Shown: positions 17,713-26,489 of the stretch, piece by piece
Position numbering within the stretch: the stretch's first letter is position 1
How the letters are laid out: each line of letters opens with the position of its first letter
Source of the DNA: Hyphomicrobiales bacterium
GTDB taxonomy: Bacteria > Pseudomonadota > Alphaproteobacteria > Rhizobiales > Beijerinckiaceae
Length of the DNA: 43,940 bases
Direction: 5' to 3'
Assembly (NCBI GenBank): GCA_019237205.1
Contig: JAFAHO010000419.1
Coordinates: 1 to 43,940 of the forward strand
The notes under the pieces: generated by a model
The model's database searches: none
Seen by the model: only the letters and a program-made list of their open reading frames with translations
Told to the model about the DNA's origin: nothing
Position numbers and translations under genes: made by a program

Positions 17713-18954
17713 ATGTCCGTCGACGCTCTTGCTCCGTCCGCCTTCCGCTGGCGCCGCTTCCTCGCGGTCGCCGGCCCCGGCATCGTTGTGATGCTTGCCG
17801 ACACCGACGCGGGCAGCGTGATCACAGCGGCGCAGAGCGGCGCCCAATGGGGCTATAGCCTCTTGCTCCTGCAGTTCATCCTGATCCCCATTCTCTACAT
17901 CGTGCAGGAGCTGACCGTCCGCCTCGGCGCCGTGACCGGCAAGGGCCATGCGGAACTCATCAAGCAACAGTTTGGCCGCGGCTGGGCGTGGCTCTCGGTG
18001 GCGACGCTGATCGTCACCTGCCTCGGCGCGCTCTTGACCGAATTCGCGGGTCTCGCGGGCGTCGGCAACCTCATGGGCGTCTCGCCGCCGCTCACGCTCA
18101 CGCTGGTCGTGGCGGCGCTCATGGCGATGGCGCTCATGCACGGGTACTTGACGGTCGAGCGCATCGCGATCGTCGTGGGCGCTTTAGAGCTGGTGTTTCT
18201 CGTCGTCGCCGTTCTCGCCCATCCCGGCATGGATGAAGTGGGCTCGGGCGCGCTGACGATCCCGATCACCGATCCCAAATATCTGCTGCTCGCCTCGGCC
18301 AACATCGGCGCGGTGATTATGCCCTGGATGGTGTTCTTCCAGCGGTCCTCGGTCGCCGAGAAGGGCTTGACGACCGCGGACCTGCCTTCCGCTCGGCTCG
18401 ACACCGCGATCGGCGCCGTCGCCACCCAGCTCGTCATGGCCGCCGTGCTCGTTGCGGTTGCGGCGACGCTCGGCAAGGAAGGCGGCGACCGCGCGCTCGA
18501 CACGGTTGAGGAGATTGTCGGCGCGATCACGCCGTTCCTCGGTGACTTCGCCGGCAAGCTCTTGTTCGGCCTCGGCATGGCGGGGGCGGCGCTGGTGGCT
18601 GCGATCGTGGTGACGCTGACCGCCGCGCGTACGCTCGCCGAAGTGCTCGGGGCCAAGCACAAGCTCGAGGACGAGCCGCGCGAAGCGCCCTGGTTCTATG
18701 GCTTCTACGCGATCGCGCTCGTCGTCTGCGCGCTCGTCGTCGGATCGGGCATGAACCTCGTTTCGCTCGCGGTCGGCGTGCAGGTGATGAACGCGCTTCT
18801 GCTGCCGATCGTGCTCGGCTTCCTCTATCTGCTCGCGCGCCGCCTGCCTGAGCCTTACCGGCTGAAAGGGGCCTACGCGGCCATCTCGGGCGCGATCATC
18901 CTGGCGACGGTCGTCTTTGGCGTCTATTCCGGCGTCGCGGGCTTGTGGGGGTGA
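17713..18954 (+). CDS. Nramp-family metal transporter with altered metal-site motifs
   Basis: This 413-residue inner-membrane protein has about eleven hydrophobic segments of the Nramp/SLC11 fold. It starts with the usual GPGIVVMLA in helix 1. Canonical Nramps bind Mn/Fe through DPGN in helix 1 and MPHN in helix 6; here these read D32-A-G-S and M213-P-W-M. The Asp and Met ligands remain, but the Pro, Asn and His positions differ, so metal choice may differ from MntH. The ATG at 17713 was chosen because the upstream open frame (from 17632) is unlike any Nramp N-terminus. It is a single gene. Confidence 0.82.
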   Translation: MSVDALAPSAFRWRRFLAVAGPGIVVMLADTDAGSVITAAQSGAQWGYSLLLLQFILIPILYIVQELTVRLGAVTGKGHAELIKQQFGRGWAWLSVATLIVTCLGALLTEFAGLAGVGNLMGVSPPLTLTLVVAALMAMALMHGYLTVERIAIVVGALELVFLVVAVLAHPGMDEVGSGALTIPITDPKYLLLASANIGAVIMPWMVFFQRSSVAEKGLTTADLPSARLDTAIGAVATQLVMAAVLVAVAATLGKEGGDRALDTVEEIVGAITPFLGDFAGKLLFGLGMAGAALVAAIVVTLTAARTLAEVLGAKHKLEDEPREAPWFYGFYAIALVVCALVVGSGMNLVSLAVGVQVMNALLLPIVLGFLYLLARRLPEPYRLKGAYAAISGAIILATVVFGVYSGVAGLWG

Positions 18955-19206
18955 TGGCCCTGCCGGGGCGGCCTACAACGCGCTTCTTCTGTTTTACTGG
19001 AAAATCGACATTCCCTTGCCAAATCAAGGAATCCGTGTTTTACTTTTCCGGAAGGTTGCGGCCGCCAACGCCGGAGAGCGGCGTCGACAGGCGAGGGATC
19101 CCGGTGAATGCGAAAGAGGCCGCAAGCCTTTGAAATCGCTTAATACGGTCATGCAAAATGGCGTGGGAGGCCGCAAAAGGGGACAAAGGGACAGAAAAAA
19201 GACGCC
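18955..19206. other. Gene-free region after the Nramp gene
   Basis: Together with the repeat that follows, this is part of a 640-bp stretch without genes. Only short frames without similarity or ribosome sites are open. A short AT-rich part (18990-19060) and a purine-rich part near 19170-19200 are noted. I see no RNA gene. Confidence 0.5.
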
Positions 19207-19530
19207 TAAGGCGCTTATCGCGTTGGTTGTTGGTTAGGTCTTTGCCGGTTGCCCCTTTGAGCCCTTGTGGTCATGGCCGGGCTTGTCCCGGCCATCCACG
19301 CCGCGCTGCCGCAAAGACGGGACTGGTATTGGCGCGTATTGGCGCGGTGCGCTGCAAAAGCTTGCAGACGCAAGGTTTTTCGCATCCGCTGGTTGCTCGC
19401 CTGCGCTCGATTCGCCGAACCACGTGGATGGCCGGGACAAGCCCGGCCATGACGCTTTAAGAGCTGCCGGCAAATCTCTCACATGTTCCGAAATTCGTGA
19501 CCAATAGCCAACGCGATAAGCGCCACTAAC
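19207..19530. repeat. Pair of inverted intergenic repeat copies (MITE-like)
   Basis: A 30-bp sequence at 19271-19300 (it begins tcatggccgggcttgtcccg) is repeated exactly in inverse orientation at 19423-19452. The unit is itself palindromic. Further out, ggcgcttatcgcgttgg (19212-19228) matches the inverse of ccaacgcgataagcgcc (19509-19525), with diverged sequence in between. The whole is thus two diverged copies of a roughly 95-bp element facing each other around about 120 bp. The core resembles a widespread Rhizobiales intergenic repeat. It carries no gene and could form a long hairpin in RNA. Confidence 0.7.
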
Positions 19531-19594
19531 CTTCTGAAAAGCCTCAATCGCGGCCAAAAGTGCGCAGGTCAATCGGAGGCGCGGGTGACGGGTC

Positions 19595-20011
19595 TTAGGC
19601 CTTCTTCAGCCGGACGATGATGTCGATGGCCGTGATGCGCGTGCCTTCGGGGGCGGGGATATCAATACGCGGCAGCCACTCGTCGAGGATGTCGGACAGT
19701 TCTTCCGTATCCTCGCTATAGAAATGGAAGTGGGGTCCGGTCTTGGTGTCGTACCAGAGCTTGGCGTCGTAGATCGCGATTTCCCGCAAGAGTCCGCAGC
19801 GCGCGAATTCGTTGAGCGTGTTGTAGATCGTGCCGAGTGTCGGGGCGAAGCGGATCGACCGCGTCTCCTGATAGATCATCTCCGCCGTGAAGTGCCGGTC
19901 GCCCGCGCCAAAGATAGTCCGGCTAAGGTCGACCCGCTGTCGCGTTGGCCGCACCCCCGCCGCCTCGAGCTTGCGGCGAATGACGCCGTCTGGAACTGGA
20001 GCCTGCGCCAT
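19595..20011 (-). CDS. irr: Iron response regulator Irr (Fur family)
   Basis: This 138-residue Fur-superfamily regulator matches Irr, the haem-sensing iron regulator of Rhizobiales: VIRRKLEAAGVRPTRQRVDL, RHFTAEMIYQETRSIRFAPTLGTIYNTLNEFARCGLLRE, and the C-terminal IDIPAPEGTRITAIDIIVRLKK. The haem-binding HHH of Bradyrhizobium Irr appears here as HFH (GPHFHFYSEDTEEL), and the N-terminal haem regulatory motif (GCPWH) is absent, as in many non-Bradyrhizobium Irr proteins. The start at 20009-20011 fits the family's N-terminus. A GATTC (GANTC) site lies just upstream. Confidence 0.85.
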   Translation of the reverse strand: MAQAPVPDGVIRRKLEAAGVRPTRQRVDLSRTIFGAGDRHFTAEMIYQETRSIRFAPTLGTIYNTLNEFARCGLLREIAIYDAKLWYDTKTGPHFHFYSEDTEELSDILDEWLPRIDIPAPEGTRITAIDIIVRLKKA

Positions 20012-20185
20012 GCGCGTTAACTGAATCCAAGCTACTTTGCGCGCCGGCCGCTTCCGGCCACGCAAAAAAGTCCCTCTTCTGCCAGCACTTCTAGGACAAC
20101 CCGGTCCCGTAGGCAACAGGCGTCCGCTGGCGGGGATATTCAAGTCCGCCTATCCTCGGGACGAATTCCAATTCGAGCAGCGGCG

Positions 20186-20605
20186 ATGGCGATCACAGGC
20201 GGATGTCTTTGCGGAGCGGTCCGGTTCACAATCGAGGCCGACGCGCCGCTCGGCGCGCGTCACTGCTGGTGCCGCGTCTGCCAGTATCTCGGAGCCGGAA
20301 GCGGGACGGTCAATGCGATCTTCAGCAGGGACGCCCTGACCGTCGCCGGCCCCTTGAGCGATTACGTGAGCCGCGCCGACAGCGGCTCGACTATGCACCG
20401 GCGCTTCTGCGCGGTGTGCGGGACCCCTCTCTTCAGCGAGGCCGAGCCGCGTCCGCATCAGATCATCGTGCGCGCAGGCGCGCTCGATGATCCGAGCCTC
20501 GCGAGACCTTCGGCCGTCATTTGGACGAAGTCGGCTCCACCATGGGCCTGCTTCGACCCGAGCCTGCCGCAAGCCGAGGGGCAGGCGCCCGCGCCGAGGG
20601 CATGA
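20186..20605 (+). CDS. GFA-domain (CENP-V/GFA) zinc protein
   Basis: This 139-residue protein has the GFA fold named after glutathione-dependent formaldehyde-activating enzyme. Zinc-site cysteines are at C7 and C9 (GGCLCGAVRF), C27, C29 and C32 (HCWCRVCQ) and C75 and C78 (FCAVCGTPLF). The C-terminal FDPSLPQA is also typical. The group is large and mostly of unknown activity, so a link to formaldehyde is not shown. It starts a same-strand run with the DUF3303 and DUF1993 genes. Confidence 0.88.
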   Translation: MAITGGCLCGAVRFTIEADAPLGARHCWCRVCQYLGAGSGTVNAIFSRDALTVAGPLSDYVSRADSGSTMHRRFCAVCGTPLFSEAEPRPHQIIVRAGALDDPSLARPSAVIWTKSAPPWACFDPSLPQAEGQAPAPRA

Positions 20606-20645
20606 GCCAGGCCGATCAAGCGCGACCCATCCGGAGGGCGAGGCG

Positions 20646-20963
20646 ATGCTGTTCATGGTCATCGAGCGGTTTCGCGACGGCGACATGCTGCCGGTCTATC
20701 AGCGTCTCAGCCGCGAAGGACGTTCGCTTCCGGCAGGGCTCGACTTTATCGACAGCTGGGTCGAGGCGAATTTCTCCCGCTGCTTTCAACTGATGCGCTG
20801 CGACGACCTGCGGCTCATCCAGCAATGGGCGCTCGAATGGCGAGGGTTAGGGATGACGTTCGAGATTGTGCCGGTGGTGACGAGCAAAGAGACGCAGGCG
20901 GTCGTCACGCCCTTTCTCGAGCCAGGCCGTGGGTCCGGATCAGCGGCGCCGAGCCCAAGTTGA
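20646..20963 (+). CDS. DUF3303 family protein
   Basis: This 105-residue protein begins MLFMVIERFRDGDMLPVYQRLSREGRSLPAGLDFIDSWV and continues FSRCFQLMRCDDLRLIQQWALEW, the pattern of DUF3303 proteins, which adopt a small ferredoxin-like fold and have no assigned role. The start ATG at 20646 was picked from the conserved N-terminus and is preceded by GGAGGGCGAGGCG. It follows the GFA gene by 40 bp on the same strand. The tail after FLEPGRG is poorly conserved. Confidence 0.78.
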   Translation: MLFMVIERFRDGDMLPVYQRLSREGRSLPAGLDFIDSWVEANFSRCFQLMRCDDLRLIQQWALEWRGLGMTFEIVPVVTSKETQAVVTPFLEPGRGSGSAAPSPS

Positions 20964-21037
20964 TATCGTCACAAATGTCGTGCATGCATGGCCCCCCGCG
21001 CCGCGGCGCGATGGTTTCGGGAGGAAAATGAGGCCCC

Positions 21038-21565
21038 ATGTCCTTTTCGCTCTATCAATCCAGCGTGCCGGTCTTCGAGCGCTCGCTTGTGGCGTTTCTC
21101 GGGATCCTCGACAAGGCGGAGGCGCACGCTCAGGCGCGCAAATTCGATCCGACAAACTATCTCTCGATCCGGCTCGCCCCCGACATGTTTCCGCTGACCC
21201 GCCAGGTCCAGACGTTTTGCGATCACGCGAAGAACAGCTCTTTCCGGCTTGCCGGAGTCCAGCCGCCGCGCATCGAAGACAACGAGACGACGTTCGCCGA
21301 ACTGCGCGCGCGCGTCGAGGCGACGCTCGGCCATCTGAAGACGATCGACGCGAAGGCGGTCGACGCCGGCGTGGACCGCGAGGTCGTAATTCCGATCGGT
21401 CCTAACACCAGGCTGAAATCGCAAGGGGCGAACTATTTCATGCATTTCGCCCTGCCCAATTTCTATTTCCACCTGACGACGGCTTACGACATTCTTCGCT
21501 CCAGCGGCGTCGAGATCGGCAAGCGCGACTTCCTCGGCGCCGTGCCGGGCGTGTCTCCAGCCTGA
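21038..21565 (+). CDS. DUF1993 family protein
   Basis: This 175-residue protein has the DUF1993 pattern: FERSLVAFLGILDKAEAHAQARKFDP, LAPDMFPLTRQVQTFCDHAK, FAELRARVEATLGHL and a C-terminal FYFHLTTAYDILRSSGVEIGKRDFLG. The fold is a four-helix bundle related to DinB-like proteins; function is unknown. A GGGAGGAAAATGAGGCCCC stretch before the ATG at 21038 supplies the ribosome site. It is the third gene of a same-strand run. Confidence 0.88.
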   Translation: MSFSLYQSSVPVFERSLVAFLGILDKAEAHAQARKFDPTNYLSIRLAPDMFPLTRQVQTFCDHAKNSSFRLAGVQPPRIEDNETTFAELRARVEATLGHLKTIDAKAVDAGVDREVVIPIGPNTRLKSQGANYFMHFALPNFYFHLTTAYDILRSSGVEIGKRDFLGAVPGVSPA

Positions 21566-21691
21566 CCGGGACCTGCCGACCAGGCGAAAGGCAAGAGCAT
21601 GGGCGCCCACGCTGCCGAAATCGCCTGCATCGCCGCAACGGCCTGAGAAGCCTCGTCCCGGGACGGCCGCAATTCAAGGGAAAGAAGCGTC

Positions 21692-23176
21692 GTGGCGTCG
21701 AGTCCATCAAGCGAGACCGTGAGAGGTTTATTCGAGCCGGTTAAGACGCCGAACGAGGCTGTCGATCGTCTTGCGCAGCTCTACGACCGGGCGACGCAGG
21801 CGCTGCGGGGAGCCGTGGAGCGTTTCCTGAATGAGGGCGAGCCGCCCTCGGCTGCGACCCGCTCGCTGTTCCGCTATCCGGAGCTCCGGCTGACTTACAA
21901 GCCGAACGGCGCGGCGCCGCCCAACGCGCGCGCCTATGCGAAGTTCAGCGAGGCTGGCGTCTATACGACGACAGTCACGCAGCCGCAGGAGTTCCGCGCC
22001 TATTTGCTCGAGCAGCTCGAGCCGCTCGTTTCGGAATACGGCGCATCGATCGAAGTCGGCGTGGGCGCACAGGAAATTCCTTATCCCTACGTGATCGAGA
22101 GCGGCGATGAGCTGACCCGCGGCGGCGCGGACGCTGCGGGGCTTGCACGCTATTTTCCTTCCCCATCGCTCGCTACGGTTGGCGACGAGACCGCGGACGG
22201 CGAGTTCGTTCATGGAGACGAGCGCCCGCTGGCCCTCTTCGACGCGCCGCGAGTCGACTACTCGCTGCGTCGGCTCGTGCACTATACCGGCTCAGACTGG
22301 CGGGCGATGCAGCCCTGGGTGCTGTTGACCAACTATCACCGATACGTCGACCAGTTTTTTCAGTGGGGCTTGAAGCAGCTTCATTCCGGCGAGGGCGTGG
22401 AAAAGGTCATTCTGCCGGGGAATGTCGTCATCGACCGGTCCCTGTCGCGGCAAGAGGCGGAGGCGCGCGCAACGGCAGTGGCCTGGCACCGCTTCCAGAT
22501 GCCCGCCTATCACATCGTGCGCTCCGATGGACGCGGGGTCAGTCTGGTTAACATCGGCGTAGGGCCGGCGAACGCCAAAAACATCACCGATCATCTCGCC
22601 GTGCTCCGCCCGCATTGCTGGCTGATGGTCGGCCATTGCGCCGGCCTGCGTCAGTCGCAGCTCATTGGCGACTACGTGCTGGCCCACGCCTATCTGCGGC
22701 GCGACAATATTCTCGACGACGCGGTGCCGCTGATGATGCCGATCCCGGCCATCGCCGAGGTGCAGGTCGCGCTGCAGGAGGCGGTAGCCAAGGTAACGGG
22801 CGACCGTGGCGAGGCGCTGAAGCGGCGGCTGCGCACCGGCACAGTGGTCACCAATGACGATCGCAACTGGGAGCTACGCTGGTCGAAAGAGCGCCGGCTC
22901 ATCAACATTTCGCGCGCGATCGCGGTCGACATGGAGTCGGCGACGGTTGCGACCCAGGGCTTTCGCATGCGCGTGCCGTACGGCACGCTGCTCTGCGTCT
23001 CCGACAAGCCCCTGCATGGCGAGATCAAGCTGCCCGGCGCCGCCAACGCCTTTTATGAGCGCGCGATCGCGGAGCATCTGCAGATCGGCCTCGCCGCGAT
23101 CGGCCTTCTGCAAAGCATCGACGCCTCGCTCCACTCCCGCAAGCTGCGCAGCTTCGACGAACCGCCGTTCCGGTGA
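21692..23176 (+). CDS. amn: AMP nucleosidase
   Basis: This 494-residue enzyme hydrolyses AMP to adenine and ribose 5-phosphate. The N-terminal AMN domain (about 20-180) holds FRYPELRLTYKP and QEFRAYLLEQLEPLVSEYG. The C-terminal nucleoside-phosphorylase-like catalytic domain contains ISLVNIGVGPANAKNITDHLAVLRPHCWLMVGHCAGLR, VVTNDDRNWELRW and AIAVDMESATVATQGFRMRVPYGTLLCVSDKPLHGE. Length equals the E. coli enzyme to within about ten residues. The start is a GTG at 21692. Confidence 0.94.
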   Translation: MASSPSSETVRGLFEPVKTPNEAVDRLAQLYDRATQALRGAVERFLNEGEPPSAATRSLFRYPELRLTYKPNGAAPPNARAYAKFSEAGVYTTTVTQPQEFRAYLLEQLEPLVSEYGASIEVGVGAQEIPYPYVIESGDELTRGGADAAGLARYFPSPSLATVGDETADGEFVHGDERPLALFDAPRVDYSLRRLVHYTGSDWRAMQPWVLLTNYHRYVDQFFQWGLKQLHSGEGVEKVILPGNVVIDRSLSRQEAEARATAVAWHRFQMPAYHIVRSDGRGVSLVNIGVGPANAKNITDHLAVLRPHCWLMVGHCAGLRQSQLIGDYVLAHAYLRRDNILDDAVPLMMPIPAIAEVQVALQEAVAKVTGDRGEALKRRLRTGTVVTNDDRNWELRWSKERRLINISRAIAVDMESATVATQGFRMRVPYGTLLCVSDKPLHGEIKLPGAANAFYERAIAEHLQIGLAAIGLLQSIDASLHSRKLRSFDEPPFR

Positions 23177-23194
23177 GACGCGGGCGTCTACCTC

Positions 23195-23601
23195 TTGCCG
23201 CCTCGGCTCTTCGGTGTAGCCATCCCGTTATCTGGATGTCAGACGACCGGCATTGAAGCTCTTTCGCCCGCCGCCGTCGCAGGGACTCCGCCGCGCCTCG
23301 GCCATTTTGCACGTCTCAATCCGGATTGCTCGCCGGCTGGCGCGGCGGCGGTGCACGTCGCGAAGACGGCCGGGCACGGCCAAGTCAGCGCGCGCCCTGG
23401 CGAAGGATAGACGAACTTCGTCCAGGCCAATCACCGGCGCCACTGCAACTTCCACCCGACATCCGGAGTGAACGCCGTCTATACCGCCGATCGAGGCTAC
23501 GCGGGGCCGGCCTCGGTTGTTTTGGACGTCATCTTCCCTGCCGCGAAGAGCGACAGTATACGTACAATCCTTACAATCTGAACGTCAAGCTTTGGTCCTA
23601 G
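23195..23601 (+). pseudogene. Decayed lipoprotein-like gene
   Basis: The first frame encodes a lipobox-like start (GVAIPLSGCQTTG) and then LGHFARLNPDCSPAG, a pattern of small periplasmic/lipoproteins I recall from Rhizobiales ('L.P.CS.aG.v.v.v.k.P.HG.v'). It meets a TAG at 23408-23410. The same frame continues as TNFVQANHRRHC, then SGVNAVYTADRGYAGPASVVLDVIFP. Near 23545-23560 the sense moves to the +1 frame, which ends RQYTYNPYNLNVKLWS. One nonsense codon plus one frameshift in an otherwise readable gene indicates a pseudogene. The family is of unknown function, and recognition is by memory only. Confidence 0.55.
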
Positions 23602-23630
23602 CCGCTTGGCGTCCGAGCGGAGAAGGCAGC

Positions 23631-24254
23631 CTAGTTCACCACCACCACCGGCGTGCCGACGTGGACGCGATAGTAAAGATCGATCGCGTCCATGTTGCGC
23701 ATGCGGATGCAGCCTGAAGACACATGCTGGCCAATCTCGGAGGGCTCGTTAGTGCCGTGAATGCGAATGAGCGTGTCGCGGTTGCCTTGGAAGAGATAGA
23801 GCGCGCGGGCGCCGAGCGGATTGTCCCACCGGCCCTCTAGAGGCCCGTGCTGGAGATAAACTTTGAACTCCGGCCAGCGCTCCATGATCGAGGCGGTCGG
23901 CATCCAGGTCGGCCATTCTTTCATTACGCCGACCGTTGCCCGGCCGGTCCAACCCATGTATTCGGCGCCGCTCGCGATCCGGTATTTGATCGCTTGGCCG
24001 TGAGGCAGAACGTAATAGAGAAAGTTCGAGCCGGTATCGACGATGATCGTGCCTGGCGGTTCATTGGTCTGATATTCGATCTTGTAGCGGACGTCGGGGA
24101 TGCGCCACTCGTCGGGCTCGGCGAGCGCAAACATCTGCTTGTCGCGGTCGGTAAGCTTTGGATCGGGCACGCCCGATTGGATGACTGGTTCGCAACCGCT
24201 CGCCAACGCGCTCACGATCAAGGCAATCGCCAGAAACCACCAGTTCGTCTTCAT
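23631..24254 (-). CDS. L,D-transpeptidase, probable lipoprotein
   Basis: This 207-residue protein of the ErfK/YbiS/YcfS/YnhG family makes 3-3 peptidoglycan cross-links or anchors proteins to peptidoglycan. The YkuD domain runs from about residue 68 to the end. The catalytic region has H166 (IRIHGTNEP), H177 and the nucleophile C182 (HVSSGCIRMRN). The N-terminus has a hydrophobic stretch ending ALASGC, which suggests a lipoprotein with C21 as lipidated residue. The start at 24254 follows GGGGTGGGGC; an ATG at 24266 is also in frame. It is divergent from proC. Confidence 0.92.
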   Translation of the reverse strand: MKTNWWFLAIALIVSALASGCEPVIQSGVPDPKLTDRDKQMFALAEPDEWRIPDVRYKIEYQTNEPPGTIIVDTGSNFLYYVLPHGQAIKYRIASGAEYMGWTGRATVGVMKEWPTWMPTASIMERWPEFKVYLQHGPLEGRWDNPLGARALYLFQGNRDTLIRIHGTNEPSEIGQHVSSGCIRMRNMDAIDLYYRVHVGTPVVVVN

Positions 24255-24516
24255 GCCCCACCCCACTCGGCTCGACCGGTAAGAATTCCGTTACCATAAA
24301 ACTTGACGGTTTAACGAAAGTTACCGTGCTGGAGCCCTCGACCGGCCTTAGCTAAATACGGTTCAGTTCGCCAGTCCAAATTTGCCACACTTTTCCCTTT
24401 TTTGGCCCGACGGAAGCCGCTAAGCCCTTTTAGGCCGCGGAGGCGTCGGACCGTCATCCAAAAATGCGATGGCGCGGCAAATTGCTCCGGTAGGTCCGCG
24501 CCGAGGGGTGACGCGA

Positions 24517-25332
24517 ATGACGCAATGGCCCATGCGGCTCATTCTAGTCGGCGCGGGCAAGATGGGCGGCGCGATGGCGCTGGGCTGGCTCGAGGGCGGA
24601 CTCGCGCCCTCGTCTCTGACGATCCTCGAGCCCAATCCGTCCAATGAGATCGTCTCGCTTGCGGCCTCGCGCGGCTTCGCGCTGAACCCGCGGAAATCCG
24701 CGCCCCCCGACGTGCTCGTGCTCGCGGTGAAGCCACAGAGCCTGGACTCGGCGGCTTCGAAGATCGCGACCCTTGCCGATAAGCGGACGCTTGTCCTGTC
24801 GATCCTCGCGGGCAAGACGATCGTCAATCTGAAGGCGCGCTTGCCGGAGGCGAGGGCAATCGTACGCGCAATGCCCAACACGCCCGCCGCGATCGGGCGG
24901 GGCGTGACCGCGGCCTTCGCCAGTCCGGAGGTGACCGCAGAGCAGCGGCGGTGGAGCGAGCGTCTCTTTGGCGTGGTCGGCGCGTTCCATTGGCTCGACG
25001 ACGAGGGCGCGATCGACGCGGTGACGGCGATCTCGGGAAGCGGGCCGGCCTACGTGTTCGCCCTGACGGAGGCGTTGGCGGCGGCGGCCGAAAAGCTCGG
25101 CCTCCCGGCGGAACTCGCGATGAGCTTGGCGCGCGGAACGGTCGAAGGGTCCGGCGAATTGATGCGGCGCGAAAGCGCCACGTCGCCCGCGACCCTGCGC
25201 CAGAACGTCACTTCGCCCGGCGGCGCCACAGCCGCGGCGCTCGCCGTGCTTCAGGGGGAGGGCGGCCTCGACAGTCTGATGGAGCGCGCAGCGGCCGCGG
25301 CGCGCGCGCGCGCCGTGGAAATGGCGGGGTAG
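24517..25332 (+). CDS. proC: Pyrroline-5-carboxylate reductase
   Basis: ProC makes proline from pyrroline-5-carboxylate with NAD(P)H. The 271 residues show the Rossmann motif LVGAGKMGGAMALGWL, DVLVLAVKPQ, VRAMPNTPAAIGRG and the family signature AVTAISGSGPAYVFALTEAL. The C-terminal RQNVTSPGGATAAALAVL is the substrate-site segment. The ATG at 24517 follows GAGGGG and starts just ahead of the first beta strand; the frame is open 48 bases further upstream without similarity. Confidence 0.94.
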   Translation: MTQWPMRLILVGAGKMGGAMALGWLEGGLAPSSLTILEPNPSNEIVSLAASRGFALNPRKSAPPDVLVLAVKPQSLDSAASKIATLADKRTLVLSILAGKTIVNLKARLPEARAIVRAMPNTPAAIGRGVTAAFASPEVTAEQRRWSERLFGVVGAFHWLDDEGAIDAVTAISGSGPAYVFALTEALAAAAEKLGLPAELAMSLARGTVEGSGELMRRESATSPATLRQNVTSPGGATAAALAVLQGEGGLDSLMERAAAAARARAVEMAG

Positions 25333-25531
25333 ACCGCTGCGATCGAGCGCGCGGCGCGGGCTTGGGTCGTCTGGGCGGGGAACGATATGTGGGCGCGAGG
25401 TGCGCCTGGCCTTGGAACCGCCCGTCGGCGCACGATCGTGAAGGGACGATCGCGAGGCCCGATCGCCGTGAAGCTTGGCGAGCGGCTGGCCAGCGGATAC
25501 CATTGACCACCGATGTACCGAGGAGCGCCCC

Positions 25532-26266
25532 ATGGCGACCAGAGTGAAGAGCGAGGCGAAACCCGCCGATCCGCGCGGCAAGATCGTCGATGCGCTGATG
25601 GAGCTCGCGAGCGAGCATCGCTTCGAGGACATTACGATCCGCGATATCTGCAAGATGGCCGGCGTCTCGCTCGCGGATTTTCGTGACGCCTTTCCGTCCA
25701 AGGGCGCGGTCCTGGCCGGCTTCTCCCGCCGCATCGATCGCGTCGTTCTGGCGCAGGACAGCGAGGACCTCGCCGATGAGAGTCCCCGCGAGCGGCTCTT
25801 CGATGTCCTGATGCGCCGCCTGGAGGCGATGGGTCCGTATCGCGAGGGCCTGCGCGAAGCGACCGCCTGGCTGAAGCGAGACCCCTCATCCGCGTTCGCG
25901 ATCAATCAGGTCGTCATGGGCTCGATGCGATTCATGCTCGAAGCGGCGGGCATTGAAATTGAAGGCGGCGCGGCAGGCGCGATCAAGCTCCAGGGCCTGG
26001 CGTTCGCCTGGGCGCGGATCGTCGGCGTTTGGCTCGAGGACGATGATCCGGGCCTTTCGAAGACGATGGCCGAACTCGATCGCGAACTGACCCGCGGCGA
26101 GCGCGCGGTCGCCGGTGTCGATCGCCTGAACGAACTGGCTTCCCCATTGAGGGCGATCGCGCGCGCCGCCTTCGACGCGCGCCGTCGCACGCGCGAACGC
26201 CGCCGTGCGCGCAGGGATGAGGAGGTCGAAGCCGATAAGAACGGCGGCGAGGCGCCAATGGTATGA
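25532..26266 (+). CDS. TetR-type transcriptional regulator
   Basis: This 244-residue protein has a TetR-like N-terminal helix-turn-helix (residues about 15-60: KIVDALMELASEHRFEDITIRDICKMAGVSLADFRDAFPSK). A helical ligand/dimer domain follows, with a COQ9-like look (ELTRGERAVAGVDRL). The tail is very basic (ARRRTRERRRARRDEE). The start ATG has GAGGAG eight bases upstream. The target and ligand are unknown; proC lies 199 bp upstream but a link is not shown. Confidence 0.8.
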   Translation: MATRVKSEAKPADPRGKIVDALMELASEHRFEDITIRDICKMAGVSLADFRDAFPSKGAVLAGFSRRIDRVVLAQDSEDLADESPRERLFDVLMRRLEAMGPYREGLREATAWLKRDPSSAFAINQVVMGSMRFMLEAAGIEIEGGAAGAIKLQGLAFAWARIVGVWLEDDDPGLSKTMAELDRELTRGERAVAGVDRLNELASPLRAIARAAFDARRRTRERRRARRDEEVEADKNGGEAPMV

Positions 26267-26489
26267 CGGACGGACGTCTACTGCGCCGAGCGGCCGGCGT
26301 CGAAATTCAAATGCAGCCTTGCCGACGGTTAAAAGTTGAGCTTTTTCTTTGAGTCTTTGCTCGCCAAAGCGCTGGCGAACTCTGAGAGACTGCCCGGTCC
26401 GTAGGATTTGAGCGATCTCTTTAGGAGCCCGGGCAGCCGACCCGGTCCATCGTTCCCGCATGGTCGGACAATGCGGGGAGCAGGTCGTG

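Noticed and set aside
16114-18141. 675-codon minus-strand frame across DLH, EamA and the Nramp start
   Set aside because: Runs through three recognised genes in a different frame and is very Arg-rich; a shadow.
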